64,000 nucleotides of DNA from Nitrospira sp. (GTDB lineage: Bacteria; Nitrospirota; Nitrospiria; Nitrospirales; Nitrospiraceae). The notes beneath the pieces were generated by a model. The model did not search any database. It saw only the letters and a list, made by a program, of their open reading frames with translations, and had not been told where the DNA came from. Each line of letters opens with the position of its first letter. Within the stretch, counting starts at the first letter, position 1. Of this stretch, positions 53,397-61,603 are shown piece by piece. The stretch is taken from positions 5,223-69,222 of the forward strand of contig SWDS01000006.1 of the NCBI GenBank assembly GCA_005116745.1, in the 5' to 3' direction. A program made the position numbers and the translations under genes.

Positions 53397-54806
53397 ATGT
53401 TGAATGTGAGAATTCGGATGGTCGTTGGAAGCGCTGCGCTCATGTTGGTGGGACTCATGTCGTCCCCGCAATTGTCATTTGGGAGCGATCACACGCGCGC
53501 GAAGGAGCTGATCCAACAGACCTGTGTGCAATGTCACCGGCTGGAAGGTCAGCCGGATTCGCGCTTCAAGCTTCACGCGCCTGACTTGATGTGGGCCGGC
53601 AGCAAGTACCAACGGTCGTGGCTCATCCGTTGGTTGACCGGTAAGGAAGCTCCGCTCTATGCGAAGGGATATATGTGGGACCTGACCACCGTTCCGTCCA
53701 AGCACCCGATGGTCACGGAGTCGGAGGCGAACGCACTCGCGGATTACTTTGCCGAACACAACAAAGATCCGCGCGTCACCATCGGCGCGTTCGATCTCTC
53801 GAAAGTCACCAAATTCGACGTGAAGTTTGGTGCGGCGGCTTTTAAAGCCCACGCCTGTCTTGGCTGCCACACGATCGAGGAGAACGGCAAGTTGATCGGA
53901 GGGCCACAGAGCGCGGCATTGCAGAAGTCTGGTCAACGGTACGACAAGGACTGGCTGTTTCGGTTCGGATTGAACCCGCAAGACTTCACGCCACACAGCG
54001 GCGAGTTTTTAGCAGATGCCACGGAGCCGCAACTGCGTGCCGTGATCGGCTATCTCATGGTTCAAGGAGTCCCGGACTTTCAGTACTACGAGCCATGGAC
54101 AAGCCGTGAATTCGAGATGGCCAGCGTGGATCGAGGGAAGGTGGTTTATAGAGAGTATTGTTCGCAGTGTCACGGTCCAACGGGCAAAGGCGACGGACCA
54201 GCAGCTTCCGGTCTGGAACCAAAACCGGCGATACATGCCAACATTCCATTCGAAAAGCTCCCGATCGAATACCTCTACAACGTCATCAATCATGGCGGAC
54301 CGGCAGTAGGCAAATCGCCGAACATGCCCTATTGGAATTTGACGATCGGTCAACAGGGCGTGGCGGATGTGATTGCCTATTTGAAAGTGACATTCAAGGG
54401 TGTGCCGGATCTCGCCACTGCACCAGGAGATGGTCAGGGCAGTGCGTGCGTGCAACCGAGAAAGACAGCCAAGGCGCCGGGCGATTCCCTGAGCAAAGCG
54501 AATCCAGTTCCAGCTTCTGCCGGTTCAATCCAGGCGGGCAAAGAGCTCTTCCTGAAAACGGCCCAGCCGGTCGCCTGTGTCATGTGCCATGGTGAGCAAG
54601 GTGATGGCAAAGGGGTGATGGGCGCAGCCCTGATGCCGCCACCACGAAATTTTACCTGTGGCGCGATGATGAAAGACTTACCCGATGGGCAACTGTTCTG
54701 GATCATCAAGAATGGTTCTCCAGGAACAGGCATGATGCCGTTTGGCACATTGCCGGATGAGCAGGTGTGGCAACTCATCCATTACATCAGAAGTCTAGCT
54801 AAGTAG
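53397..54806 (+). CDS. Tetrahaem c-type cytochrome made of tandem monohaem domains
   Basis: The 469-residue exported protein has a signal peptide (ending SFG) and four haem motifs: CVQCH, CLGCH, CSQCH and CVMCH. Each sits in its own cytochrome domain. The last domain (from about 375) closely resembles the cytochrome at 57568: both have PPPRNF- or PSPRNF-like and NGSPGTGMMPFG-like phrases, and a helix ending LIHYIRS. AGGAG lies 5 nt before the ATG at 53397; an earlier GTG at 53382 overlaps the preceding stop. It probably gathers electrons in the periplasm. The donor is unknown. Confidence 0.88.
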   Translation: MLNVRIRMVVGSAALMLVGLMSSPQLSFGSDHTRAKELIQQTCVQCHRLEGQPDSRFKLHAPDLMWAGSKYQRSWLIRWLTGKEAPLYAKGYMWDLTTVPSKHPMVTESEANALADYFAEHNKDPRVTIGAFDLSKVTKFDVKFGAAAFKAHACLGCHTIEENGKLIGGPQSAALQKSGQRYDKDWLFRFGLNPQDFTPHSGEFLADATEPQLRAVIGYLMVQGVPDFQYYEPWTSREFEMASVDRGKVVYREYCSQCHGPTGKGDGPAASGLEPKPAIHANIPFEKLPIEYLYNVINHGGPAVGKSPNMPYWNLTIGQQGVADVIAYLKVTFKGVPDLATAPGDGQGSACVQPRKTAKAPGDSLSKANPVPASAGSIQAGKELFLKTAQPVACVMCHGEQGDGKGVMGAALMPPPRNFTCGAMMKDLPDGQLFWIIKNGSPGTGMMPFGTLPDEQVWQLIHYIRSLAK

Positions 54807-54850
54807 AAGTGAGAAGAGTGCAGGTATATCTATCAACAAGGAGGCAGATT

Positions 54851-55345
54851 ATGAGAGTGCATCGATCTGGGGCGGCGAAGTCAGCCGTGGTGCTTGCTGT
54901 CGCTGCGTGGGCGGTATTGGCTGGTAGTCATGATCGTGCCTATGCACAGGCTGCGGGGATGGCAGCGCCGCCCTCCAAGGTGGAGATCATCATCAAGGAT
55001 CGTCAGCATGGCTATGAGACTGCCGGGTTCACGATGCCGTCGCAGGAGACGATCATCGTTGTCCGAAACCAGGATTCCGTCACGCACGGGTTGGCGTCCG
55101 CGTTGTTCAAGAATATTCCCGTGAAGGTGGAAGGTGGTCTCGAAGTGCGAGGAAAACAGTTCAAGGCCTTTCATGTCGATGCGGGAAAGACCATGACACT
55201 CCGTTTTGCCACGGCGCCCACGAACTTCGATCCGATGACAGGTGGAGCCGAAAGTGTGCGACACGCCCTATGGTGCGACATCCATCCTGAAGTGAAAGGA
55301 GAACTGTTTGTCATTGAAACCCGAGGGGATGTCGGAGGGGGCTGA
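54851..55345 (+). CDS. Periplasmic cupredoxin-like protein
   Basis: The 164-residue product has a signal peptide (VVLAVAAWAVLAGSHDRAYAQ) and a single beta-sandwich domain. The candidate copper ligands are a histidine in SVTHGLASA and the Cys/His of HALWCDIHPEVKGEL near the C-terminus; the usual fourth ligand methionine is not obvious. AAGGAGG lies 7 nt before the ATG at 54851. It could shuttle electrons between cytochromes or bind copper. A second cupredoxin follows at 55544. Confidence 0.75.
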   Translation: MRVHRSGAAKSAVVLAVAAWAVLAGSHDRAYAQAAGMAAPPSKVEIIIKDRQHGYETAGFTMPSQETIIVVRNQDSVTHGLASALFKNIPVKVEGGLEVRGKQFKAFHVDAGKTMTLRFATAPTNFDPMTGGAESVRHALWCDIHPEVKGELFVIETRGDVGGG

Positions 55346-55420
55346 GTCGCATCCCTGTCTCGCTCTGAAACGCGCTCACTGCACGTGTGGAAGCGGGCAT
55401 CTCCCCTGTGAGAGGGCAAG

Positions 55421-55481
55421 AGCTCCAGTCCTGGCCGGCGAAGATCTGCCGAAGTGAGCCAGGACTGGCGGAGCTGTTTTT
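55421..55481 (+). terminator. Intrinsic terminator between the two cupredoxin genes
   Basis: AGCTCC plus AGTCCTGGC (55421-55435) pairs with GCCAGGACT plus GGCGGAGCT (55458-55475), with a small bulge. GTTTTTG follows. This is a typical rho-independent terminator and should separate the upstream cytochrome operon from the genes after 55544. Confidence 0.75.
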
Positions 55482-55543
55482 GTGATAGGTAACGCTGGGG
55501 TGAGCGGCTGTGCCGGTCCTGCAGTGGATGAAGGAGACCCCAC

Positions 55544-56011
55544 ATGAACTGGGTCAGGAGACGCTCCGCTCATCTCGCGGTCATATATCTTGGACTGGTG
55601 GTCAGTACAGGTTCGCTTGTCATGCCGCTCACCGGATGGGCGAAGGAGATTGCCTTTGTGGCACGTGATGTGGAAGATCAGCAAGCGGTGTGGCTTCCCA
55701 GTGAAATCATCATTCACCGCAGCACGGATTTCAGGGAGCCGTTGATTTTTCGGTTTGATAATCCAACTGTACGGACTCATGTGTTCGAAGCCCCGGGGTT
55801 GTTTGAGTCGGTAGAGGAAAACGGTGCTCGGATCACCAGGCCGGTTCGGATTACTATTGCGCCAGAGGGGACCGAGCAGAGCGTAATCGACAGGGACCGG
55901 ATGGCGAGCGATGTGATCGCTGCCGAGGGGGAGACGGTGACCTATCGATTCTACTGTCCTCTCCATCGAGCCGATGTAGATCTAGGGGGCAGAGTTATTG
56001 TGGGGCAATAG
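55544..56011 (+). CDS. Second cupredoxin-like exported protein
   Basis: The 155-residue protein has a signal peptide (LGLVVSTGSLVMPLTGWA). Its cupredoxin-like domain has a histidine in VRTHVFEAPG and Cys/His in FYCPLHRADVDLGG, the type-1 copper arrangement without an evident methionine ligand. AAGGAGACC precedes the ATG. It follows a strong terminator, so it probably starts a new transcript leading into the DsrE and PPK2 genes. Confidence 0.7.
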   Translation: MNWVRRRSAHLAVIYLGLVVSTGSLVMPLTGWAKEIAFVARDVEDQQAVWLPSEIIIHRSTDFREPLIFRFDNPTVRTHVFEAPGLFESVEENGARITRPVRITIAPEGTEQSVIDRDRMASDVIAAEGETVTYRFYCPLHRADVDLGGRVIVGQ

Positions 56012-56082
56012 CCAGAGCGCAGCACCGTTTCGTGGCAAAGATCTACGTTGTGTAGAATCTACAGCTATTCAAGGAGTCATTC

Positions 56083-56442
56083 ATGGCAACGTTCATTATT
56101 TCAGGTAGTCGAGGAACGGACGACCCCACAATGGCAACATTGCCGTTCATGGCGGCGAAGACGGCGAAAGAGCAGGGGCATGATGTCGTGCTCTGGCTGT
56201 GGAACGAAGCCGTCACCTTGGGTCGGAAAGGTGTCGCTGATCATATCACCGGTGTAAACCTGACTCCGTTGAAAGAACTGCTTGCCGCCATCCAGGCGGC
56301 AGGTGTGCCGGTCTGGGTTTGTGGTGCCTGTGCCGTGGCTAGACAGGTTAGTGCGACTGATCTCGTGGCCGGCGCATCCATCAAGGGGATGCCGGACTAT
56401 ATCAAAGCTGTGGCCGAGCGCGATCGAAACGTGATGTTCTGA
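56083..56442 (+). CDS. Cytoplasmic DsrE-family protein
   Basis: The 119-residue protein lacks a signal peptide. It has the DsrE fold pattern: FIISGSRGTDDPTMATLPFM, VVLWLWNEAVTLG and a cysteine pair in VWVCGACAVARQV. Such proteins accept or transfer sulfane sulfur, like TusD/DsrE and peroxiredoxin-like DsrE proteins. AAGGAG precedes the ATG. The gene lies 27 bp before ppk2. In context with the TsdA-like and YeeE/YedE genes, it supports a sulfur-handling programme in this island. Confidence 0.85.
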   Translation: MATFIISGSRGTDDPTMATLPFMAAKTAKEQGHDVVLWLWNEAVTLGRKGVADHITGVNLTPLKELLAAIQAAGVPVWVCGACAVARQVSATDLVAGASIKGMPDYIKAVAERDRNVMF

Positions 56443-56469
56443 TCGAAGACGCAATGAAGGAGTCCTCGC

Positions 56470-57525
56470 ATGGCAGCTGATGGCGAATCGGCCGGGAAGT
56501 CTAAAGAACGGAAAGAGCGGAGAGCTCCAGCAAATGTCGACGAAGAGAAGCAGGTCGACGAAGATATGAATGGGCTGGAGACGATTCCCACGAGGGTGCC
56601 GCGGGAGGGGGACGGGTACCAGGTCCCGCGTAGCACCTTGATCGCCCAGGGGCTCGGACGTATTGGTGAGCCGGGCTACGCCTTGACTGCGGATGATCTC
56701 CGAAGGGTCAACACAAGGAAAGGGTTTCTGAAGCTCCTCGCAAACAAAGCCGTCGATGTCGAAGAAGTGCGCAAGACCCTGTTGTACGAGCAGGAGTTGA
56801 GGCAACTACAAGTTGAACTGGTCAGGCTGCAACGGTGGGTGCAGAGCAGTGGGGAGCGTATCGCCATTTTGGTGGAAGGACGGGATGCGGCCGGGAAGGG
56901 TGGCACGATCCGCCGGTTCACCGAGCATCTGAATCCTCGCGCGATGCGCGTCGTGGCGCTGCCGAAGCCGACCGATGCAGAACGGGGCCAATGGTATTTC
57001 CAGCGCTATATTCACCAGCTCCCCAACAGGGGTGAAATCGTCTTCTTCGACCGGAGTTGGTACAACCGTGCCGTGGTCGAACCGGTGATGGGATTCTGTA
57101 CAAAAAAGGAACACCAGCGATTTCTGCAACAGGTACCGGAATTCGAGCACATGCTCTATGAAGACGGTGTGACCATCATCAAGTTCTGGTTCTCCATCTC
57201 CAAGGACGAACAAGCCAAGCGATTCGAAGCGAGGCGGCAGAATCCGCTCAAGCAGTGGAAGCTGAGTCCGGTCGATGAGAAGGCGCAGGAGCTGTGGGAC
57301 GCGTATACCCGCTGCAAAGAGGAAATGTTCAGCAAAACGCACTCGACCTTTAGCCCATGGATCATCGTGCAGGCGAACGACAAGCAGGCTGCGCGACTGG
57401 AAAGCTTGCGCTATGTCCTGAACCTGCTCCCCTACAAAGGAAAGGACGAAGCGCAGATCAGGCTGACGCCCGATCCGAACGTGATCGTCCGATTCCACCG
57501 AAAAATGGTGGAACTGGATCTGTAA
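56470..57525 (+). CDS. ppk2: Polyphosphate kinase 2 family protein
   Basis: The 351-residue protein has a PPK2 domain (about 95-345): a P-loop in VEGRDAAGKGGTIRRFTEHL, lid and active-site phrases DRSWYNRAVVEPVMGFCT, and FWFSISKDEQAKRFEARRQN. It uses polyphosphate to phosphorylate nucleoside mono- or diphosphates. The first 90 residues are a charged, low-complexity extension (KSKERKERRAPANVDEEKQ) absent from minimal members. The motif wording suggests a class I enzyme, which favours ADP or GDP, but that is uncertain. Confidence 0.92.
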   Translation: MAADGESAGKSKERKERRAPANVDEEKQVDEDMNGLETIPTRVPREGDGYQVPRSTLIAQGLGRIGEPGYALTADDLRRVNTRKGFLKLLANKAVDVEEVRKTLLYEQELRQLQVELVRLQRWVQSSGERIAILVEGRDAAGKGGTIRRFTEHLNPRAMRVVALPKPTDAERGQWYFQRYIHQLPNRGEIVFFDRSWYNRAVVEPVMGFCTKKEHQRFLQQVPEFEHMLYEDGVTIIKFWFSISKDEQAKRFEARRQNPLKQWKLSPVDEKAQELWDAYTRCKEEMFSKTHSTFSPWIIVQANDKQAARLESLRYVLNLLPYKGKDEAQIRLTPDPNVIVRFHRKMVELDL

Positions 57526-57567
57526 TGTCGGAAGGTAGTTGGCACCGACGACGAAAGGAACGAGAGG

Positions 57568-58125
57568 ATGAAGACGAGTCTGTCGATGTTCATGGTCGCT
57601 GCGCTGTGCTGTGCGGTCCCTGCCGGTGCGGCAGAGCGCCACATGATGCAGCCGATCGTACCTGCCGATAAATTGGCTGAAGCGAAGGCGCTCAAGAATC
57701 CCTTGTCGAATTCTCCCGAGGTCATTGCGCAGGGCAAGACGGTGTACAACGGCAAAGGCGGCTGCGTCACCTGTCATGGAATAGACGGAGACGGCAAGGG
57801 GCCGGCGGCTGCGAGTATGAATCCCTCACCTCGCAACTTCCAGCACCACGGTTTCTGGCGGCATCGCACCGAGGGAGAAGTCTTCTGGGCCATCAAGTAT
57901 GGATCACCCGGGACCGCCATGATCGCATTCGGGTCGGTCTTATCCGACAACGAAATTTGGTCCCTCATTCACTATGAGCAAACCTTCGCGGGGAGGCATG
58001 GGATGATGGGGCACGGAGAAGGGATGGGGCCGGGTATGGGTGGTGGGAGAGCCGGGATGGGGCATCGCGGGCAAAAGGGAAAAGGTGGAATGAGTGAGTG
58101 TGAAGGTGAGTCCTGTGCACGGTAA
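57568..58125 (+). CDS. Monohaem cytochrome c with a Met/His/Gly-rich tail
   Basis: The 185-residue exported protein has a signal peptide (ending AGA). Its cytochrome domain has CVTCHGIDGDGKG, NPSPRNFQHHGF and KYGSPGTAMIAFG, the last with the likely Met ligand, and resembles domain 4 of the tetrahaem protein at 53397. After about residue 142 the chain becomes a flexible tail, MMGHGEGMGPGMGGGR and onward, rich in Met, His and Gly, which would suit copper binding. Ribosome signal GAACGAGAGG precedes the ATG. Confidence 0.88.
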   Translation: MKTSLSMFMVAALCCAVPAGAAERHMMQPIVPADKLAEAKALKNPLSNSPEVIAQGKTVYNGKGGCVTCHGIDGDGKGPAAASMNPSPRNFQHHGFWRHRTEGEVFWAIKYGSPGTAMIAFGSVLSDNEIWSLIHYEQTFAGRHGMMGHGEGMGPGMGGGRAGMGHRGQKGKGGMSECEGESCAR

Positions 58126-58423
58126 GTGACCAAACGACTATGCGCCAGATCCATCGAGGAAGGATGCGCGAGTTGTTGCGTTTCCCCCCATATGACTGTC
58201 TCGCTCTGAGTATTTCTGCATCACATCGGTACCAGCTGCATGTGATCGAACCCCTCGTAAGCCATTGTTTCGCCGAGTATCCCTCTCACTTGTCTCGAAG
58301 CGAATGGCAGCATCAGAATCGCGATCAGCCCTCTCTGAATCTAATTGTTCAAAGAAGGGCTCTCACCAACCAGAGAAGAGTGGTCAATATTTCATGAAAG
58401 AATTAAACCTTGGAGGTATTGTC
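58126..58423. other. Intergenic region, no gene seen
   Basis: About 300 bp between the tailed cytochrome and the Spy-like gene. A frame opens upstream of 58424 in phase with the next gene (from 58265), but its Ser/Arg-rich sequence and lack of a ribosome site argue against translation. A promoter for the Spy-like gene probably lies here. Confidence 0.35.
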
Positions 58424-59038
58424 ATGACCAAGTTGAAAAAGCAGTGGTTGTGTAGGATTGGGGGAGCCGCGTTGATCATCGCGCTAGCTGCGTTCCCGAG
58501 TTATGCCGATGAAGGCCATGGGAAGATGGGGCATGGTGGCCACGATCAGGAAGACCAGGATGATCATAGCGGGCACTACCTGAAGCATCTTCTGAAACAT
58601 GCGAAAGAGATCGGGCTGACGCCAGAACAAGTCAGCAAGGTCAAGGCCATACAGCTGGATTTCAAACGTTCAGAAGCTAAGTTGGAGGCCGATTTCAAAA
58701 TTGCAAAACTCGACCTGCAGGCGCTTATGGAAGATGAGAAGGCCGATCTCAATGCAATTCAGGCCAAAGTCGAGCAATTGAAAAAAGCGGAAGGGGCCTG
58801 TCTGTTCGCGGCCATCAAAAGTAAGCGCACCGCTACGGCTCTGTTGACTCCTGACCAACGGGAAAAAGACCGTACCGTTCATGAACAAATGAAGAGCGCG
58901 GGTGGCGAGCAACACGGAGGCGGCATGGGAGGTGGAAGCAGTCATGGAGGCGGTCAGGCCGGTGGTGGACAAGGAGGGCATGACGGGGGGGATCACGGGA
59001 GTGGAGGATCCAGCGGAAGTCAGCAACACCAGCATTGA
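58424..59038 (+). CDS. Spy/CpxP-like periplasmic protein with His-rich ends
   Basis: About 204 residues. A signal peptide (GGAALIIALAAFPSYA) is followed by a His/Asp-rich stretch (EGHGKMGHGGHDQEDQDDHS). A helical core carries two LTxxQ motifs (IGLTPEQVSKV and LLTPDQREKD) of the Spy/CpxP/CnrX family. The Gly/His-rich tail ends QQHQH. TTGGAGG lies 7 nt before the ATG at 58424. Members act as periplasmic chaperones or metal sensors. The His-rich ends suggest copper, nickel or zinc binding, consistent with neighbouring metal and cytochrome genes. Confidence 0.8.
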   Translation: MTKLKKQWLCRIGGAALIIALAAFPSYADEGHGKMGHGGHDQEDQDDHSGHYLKHLLKHAKEIGLTPEQVSKVKAIQLDFKRSEAKLEADFKIAKLDLQALMEDEKADLNAIQAKVEQLKKAEGACLFAAIKSKRTATALLTPDQREKDRTVHEQMKSAGGEQHGGGMGGGSSHGGGQAGGGQGGHDGGDHGSGGSSGSQQHQH

Positions 59039-59081
59039 GCATCGAGAGTCGTTGTCCGTCCTTGAAAGAAGGGGAGCGCAC

Positions 59082-59441
59082 ATGTCCTTACGTATTGTGG
59101 TTAGCCTCATCGTGGTGGCGTTGACTGCTTCGTGGGCTCTGGCTCAGAGCCATTATGGAAACACGAAGAACGGAGAGAGAATCTTTCAACAACACTGTGC
59201 CGGATGCCACGGTACCACCGGTGATGGGCTTGGGCCTGAGATCAAGGAATTAATCGTGCCACCGGCGAATTTTCGGGCGCCGAAATCACGCACGAAGACC
59301 GATATGGAACTGTATCTTGCGGTCAAGCAGGGAGTGCTCTTCAGTCCAATGCACGGCTGGGCGGATCGGCTCTCTAATCAGGATATGTGGGACGTCCTGA
59401 GCTACATTCGCACATTGGCTCCGTTCAACCCACTCGGCTAG
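59082..59441 (+). CDS. Small monohaem cytochrome c
   Basis: The 119-residue protein has a signal peptide (VVALTASWALA) and one haem domain: CAGCHGTTGDGLGP, a Met ligand likely in GVLFSPMHGWADRL, and a final helix DMWDVLSYIRTLAP. It is a close paralogue of the cytochrome at 61233-61592, sharing GVLFSPMHG and the DVLSYIR helix. AAGGGGAG precedes the ATG at 59082. Probably a soluble periplasmic electron carrier. Confidence 0.88.
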   Translation: MSLRIVVSLIVVALTASWALAQSHYGNTKNGERIFQQHCAGCHGTTGDGLGPEIKELIVPPANFRAPKSRTKTDMELYLAVKQGVLFSPMHGWADRLSNQDMWDVLSYIRTLAPFNPLG

Positions 59442-59640
59442 GTCAATCATTGCCTTGTGAATTTTTCGTAACAGACTCCAAACATGCTCTGTCCTCGTCT
59501 CGCAAGGTCTCCACTACACCTTATGCAAGGTATAGAATTTCGGCATGTCTCACTATCGTCTCATGCGATATGATACTGGATGGGCATGAGCGTAGTCTTT
59601 TCATCGGGAATACATCTGTCCTATGACTGGAGGATCTGCC

Positions 59641-59952
59641 ATGAATGATCAGAGAACAGACGACACGGGCCTGGTTGCGACCCTTGCGTTTCTTGGAGGA
59701 GCCGCAGCGGGGATCATGATAGGTCTGTTGCTTGCGCCCAAGTCGGGCGAGGAGACACGACGCGATCTCAAAGGCTACACCAAAAGGACTGAAGAAGAGG
59801 TCATCGAGAAGGCCAAGGAAGCACGAGCTGCCCTTGACGAGGTAATCGAACGAGGCAAGCAGTTCGCGAAAGAGCGACGGACTGATGTTCAAGCGGCGTT
59901 GCAAGCCGGGAAAGAGGCGATTCAAGAAGCACAAGAGAAGTACCGTAGCTAG
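59641..59952 (+). CDS. YtxH-domain protein
   Basis: The 103-residue product has one hydrophobic, glycine-rich segment (about 12-34: LAFLGGAAAGIMIGLLLAPK) followed by the YtxH phrase SGEETRRDLKGY and a charged helical tail with coiled-coil character. CTGGAGG lies 7 nt before the ATG at 59641, so the ATG at 59623 is not preferred. YtxH proteins are stress-associated membrane proteins without a defined activity. The gene stands alone between cytochrome and hemerythrin genes. Confidence 0.8.
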   Translation: MNDQRTDDTGLVATLAFLGGAAAGIMIGLLLAPKSGEETRRDLKGYTKRTEEEVIEKAKEARAALDEVIERGKQFAKERRTDVQAALQAGKEAIQEAQEKYRS

Positions 59953-60153
59953 TGCGAGGACTCTTGAGTGAGAGGGGTGATGGCACTGCTCGAGAAGGGA
60001 CTGCATTGTGCTATGGTAACGTCTGTTGCGTGAGGAGTGGGCGGCTCTACCAAGGAGCACGGCTCTGTTTCACCATGGTCCTAGACTGTGAGTAGGCTCT
60101 TCGTTCGTCGGCTGAAACCATCCATGAATCAATAGTTTCACAGAGGTGTTCTC

Positions 60154-60633
60154 ATGAGTGAGCAGAAGACAATTACAGCGTTTTATGAAGAGGATCACGA
60201 TCGGCTGGATGAATTGTTCAAGACCTTTCAAATGTCGAAACGGTTGGACTTTGCCAAGGCCAAGGAAGCCTTCAAGGAATTCAAGGTTGGCCTCCAGCGG
60301 CATATTGTATGGGAGGAAGAACTGCTGTTCCCGATATGGGAAGAGAAAACCGGCATGGTCGAGGACGGGCCGACGCCCATGATGCGACATGAGCATAGCC
60401 AGATCAAACAGCTGCTTGACGCGATTCACAAAAAGGTGGAAGAGAACAATCTTGAGTCCGACCAGGACGAACAGGCATTGTTAACTCTCTTGGGCTCTCA
60501 TAATCGAAAAGAAGAACGGGCGCTCTATCCCGCAATCGATAACGTGACCAATGCGGAAGAACGCGCAACCATCTTCAGCAGCATGAATACTATTCCGGAA
60601 GATCGCTACAACGCCTGTTGCAGCGGGTACTGA
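60154..60633 (+). CDS. Hemerythrin HHE-domain protein
   Basis: The 159-residue protein is a four-helix bundle with the His/Glu iron ligands readable in FYEEDHDRLDELF, LQRHIVWEEELLFPIWEE, MMRHEHSQIKQLL and LGSHNRKEERALYPAID. It would bind oxygen, NO or iron in the cytoplasm. The final CCSGY is like that of bacterial HHE proteins in redox clusters. The next gene, a cytochrome, starts 10 bp after its stop, so they share a transcript. Confidence 0.9.
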   Translation: MSEQKTITAFYEEDHDRLDELFKTFQMSKRLDFAKAKEAFKEFKVGLQRHIVWEEELLFPIWEEKTGMVEDGPTPMMRHEHSQIKQLLDAIHKKVEENNLESDQDEQALLTLLGSHNRKEERALYPAIDNVTNAEERATIFSSMNTIPEDRYNACCSGY

Positions 60634-60643
60634 GGTAAGCGAA

Positions 60644-61156
60644 ATGGAACAATGCGATGTAGTCATAGAACAGACTGAGGCTAAGGTTAAGGGAAGACAT
60701 CTCGTTAATTTTTTGAGGCACCGCCTCAATCTTGGCCTGATTCTCCTCATGGGCTGCTTGGGGGTAGTATTTGCACCGGGCTTCGACCGAAATGTCTGGG
60801 CCGAGTCGTCCAGCTCACAATCGGGTGTGAAGCACAAGGCTAATGTTGAACGAGGCCGGAATATCTTCAACGGCTCCTGCTACTACTGCCATGGAATGGA
60901 CGGCTATCTCGATCGATTGCCACAAATGAAAGAGGACATCGCCGCGCGCATTGCGCGACTGAATCCACCTCCGACGGATCTGCGTGATCCTGGCGTGCTT
61001 CGCCTGAAGACGAACAAAGAACGAGCCCGCGCCATCCGGGAAGGCCATCCTAGCACCGGCAGGTTTGGAGATTTCACCATGACCGATCGGGACATGGCCG
61101 ATACCTTGTTCTATCTGGCGTTCATCAGAAAAGACCCCAACCCGGAAAAGGACTGA
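60644..61156 (+). CDS. Membrane-anchored or exported monohaem cytochrome c
   Basis: The 170-residue protein has an N-terminal charged region, a hydrophobic segment (about 31-48: LGLILLMGCLGVVFAPGF) and a haem domain with CYYCHGMDGYLDRL, NPPPTDLRDPGVLR and a final helix DMADTLFYLAFIRK. The hydrophobic segment starts unusually late (about residue 30), which suggests an uncleaved anchor or a start further in. It is 10 bp after the hemerythrin gene. Redox partner unknown. Confidence 0.82.
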   Translation: MEQCDVVIEQTEAKVKGRHLVNFLRHRLNLGLILLMGCLGVVFAPGFDRNVWAESSSSQSGVKHKANVERGRNIFNGSCYYCHGMDGYLDRLPQMKEDIAARIARLNPPPTDLRDPGVLRLKTNKERARAIREGHPSTGRFGDFTMTDRDMADTLFYLAFIRKDPNPEKD

Positions 61157-61232
61157 ATGTTGCGGAAATCAGGAGATACGCAGAAGGACCCTTTCAATCG
61201 CCTTGATTTGAGCTGTAAATAGCTGCCCTCCG

Positions 61233-61592
61233 TTAACTGACGACCTCAGGTGGCGAGATGGACCGGATGTACGACAGCACATCCAACATCTGTTCGTCTG
61301 TCAGCTTGCCGCGAAAGCCGTGCATCGGGCTGAACAACACGCCATTCGAGATGGCCACGAGCAGCTCCCAATCCGTCTTCGAACGACTGATCTGAGATCG
61401 CAAATCGGCTGGTCGGACGATTAAATCTCGGCTGTCCGGTCCGTTCCCGTCCAGTTTGGACCCATGACAACGGAGGCACTGTTGCTCATACACCCCTTGT
61501 CCGGCCTTTGGGTTCCCGCGGATCACTTGTGCAGAAACCAAGGATGTTGTGGCGAAGAGGAAGATGACGGCGACGGTCAGCATCGGTTTCAT
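61233..61592 (-). CDS. Small monohaem cytochrome c at the end of the stress operon
   Basis: The 119-residue protein has a signal peptide (LTVAVIFLFATTSLVSA) and a haem domain with CLRCHGSKLDGNGP, a probable Met ligand in GVLFSPMHGFRGKL and helix MLDVLSYIRSI. It is a paralogue of the cytochrome at 59082. It follows the universal stress protein gene by 11 bp on the minus strand and converges with the plus-strand cytochrome gene ending at 61156. Placement of a cytochrome in a stress operon is noteworthy. Confidence 0.88.
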   Translation of the reverse strand: MKPMLTVAVIFLFATTSLVSAQVIRGNPKAGQGVYEQQCLRCHGSKLDGNGPDSRDLIVRPADLRSQISRSKTDWELLVAISNGVLFSPMHGFRGKLTDEQMLDVLSYIRSISPPEVVS

Positions 61593-61603
61593 GTTCGATC
61601 CTT

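Noticed and set aside
58265-58423. Upstream extension of the Spy-like gene
   Set aside because: The extension is Ser/Arg-rich and lacks a ribosome site, while a good site and signal peptide start at 58424.
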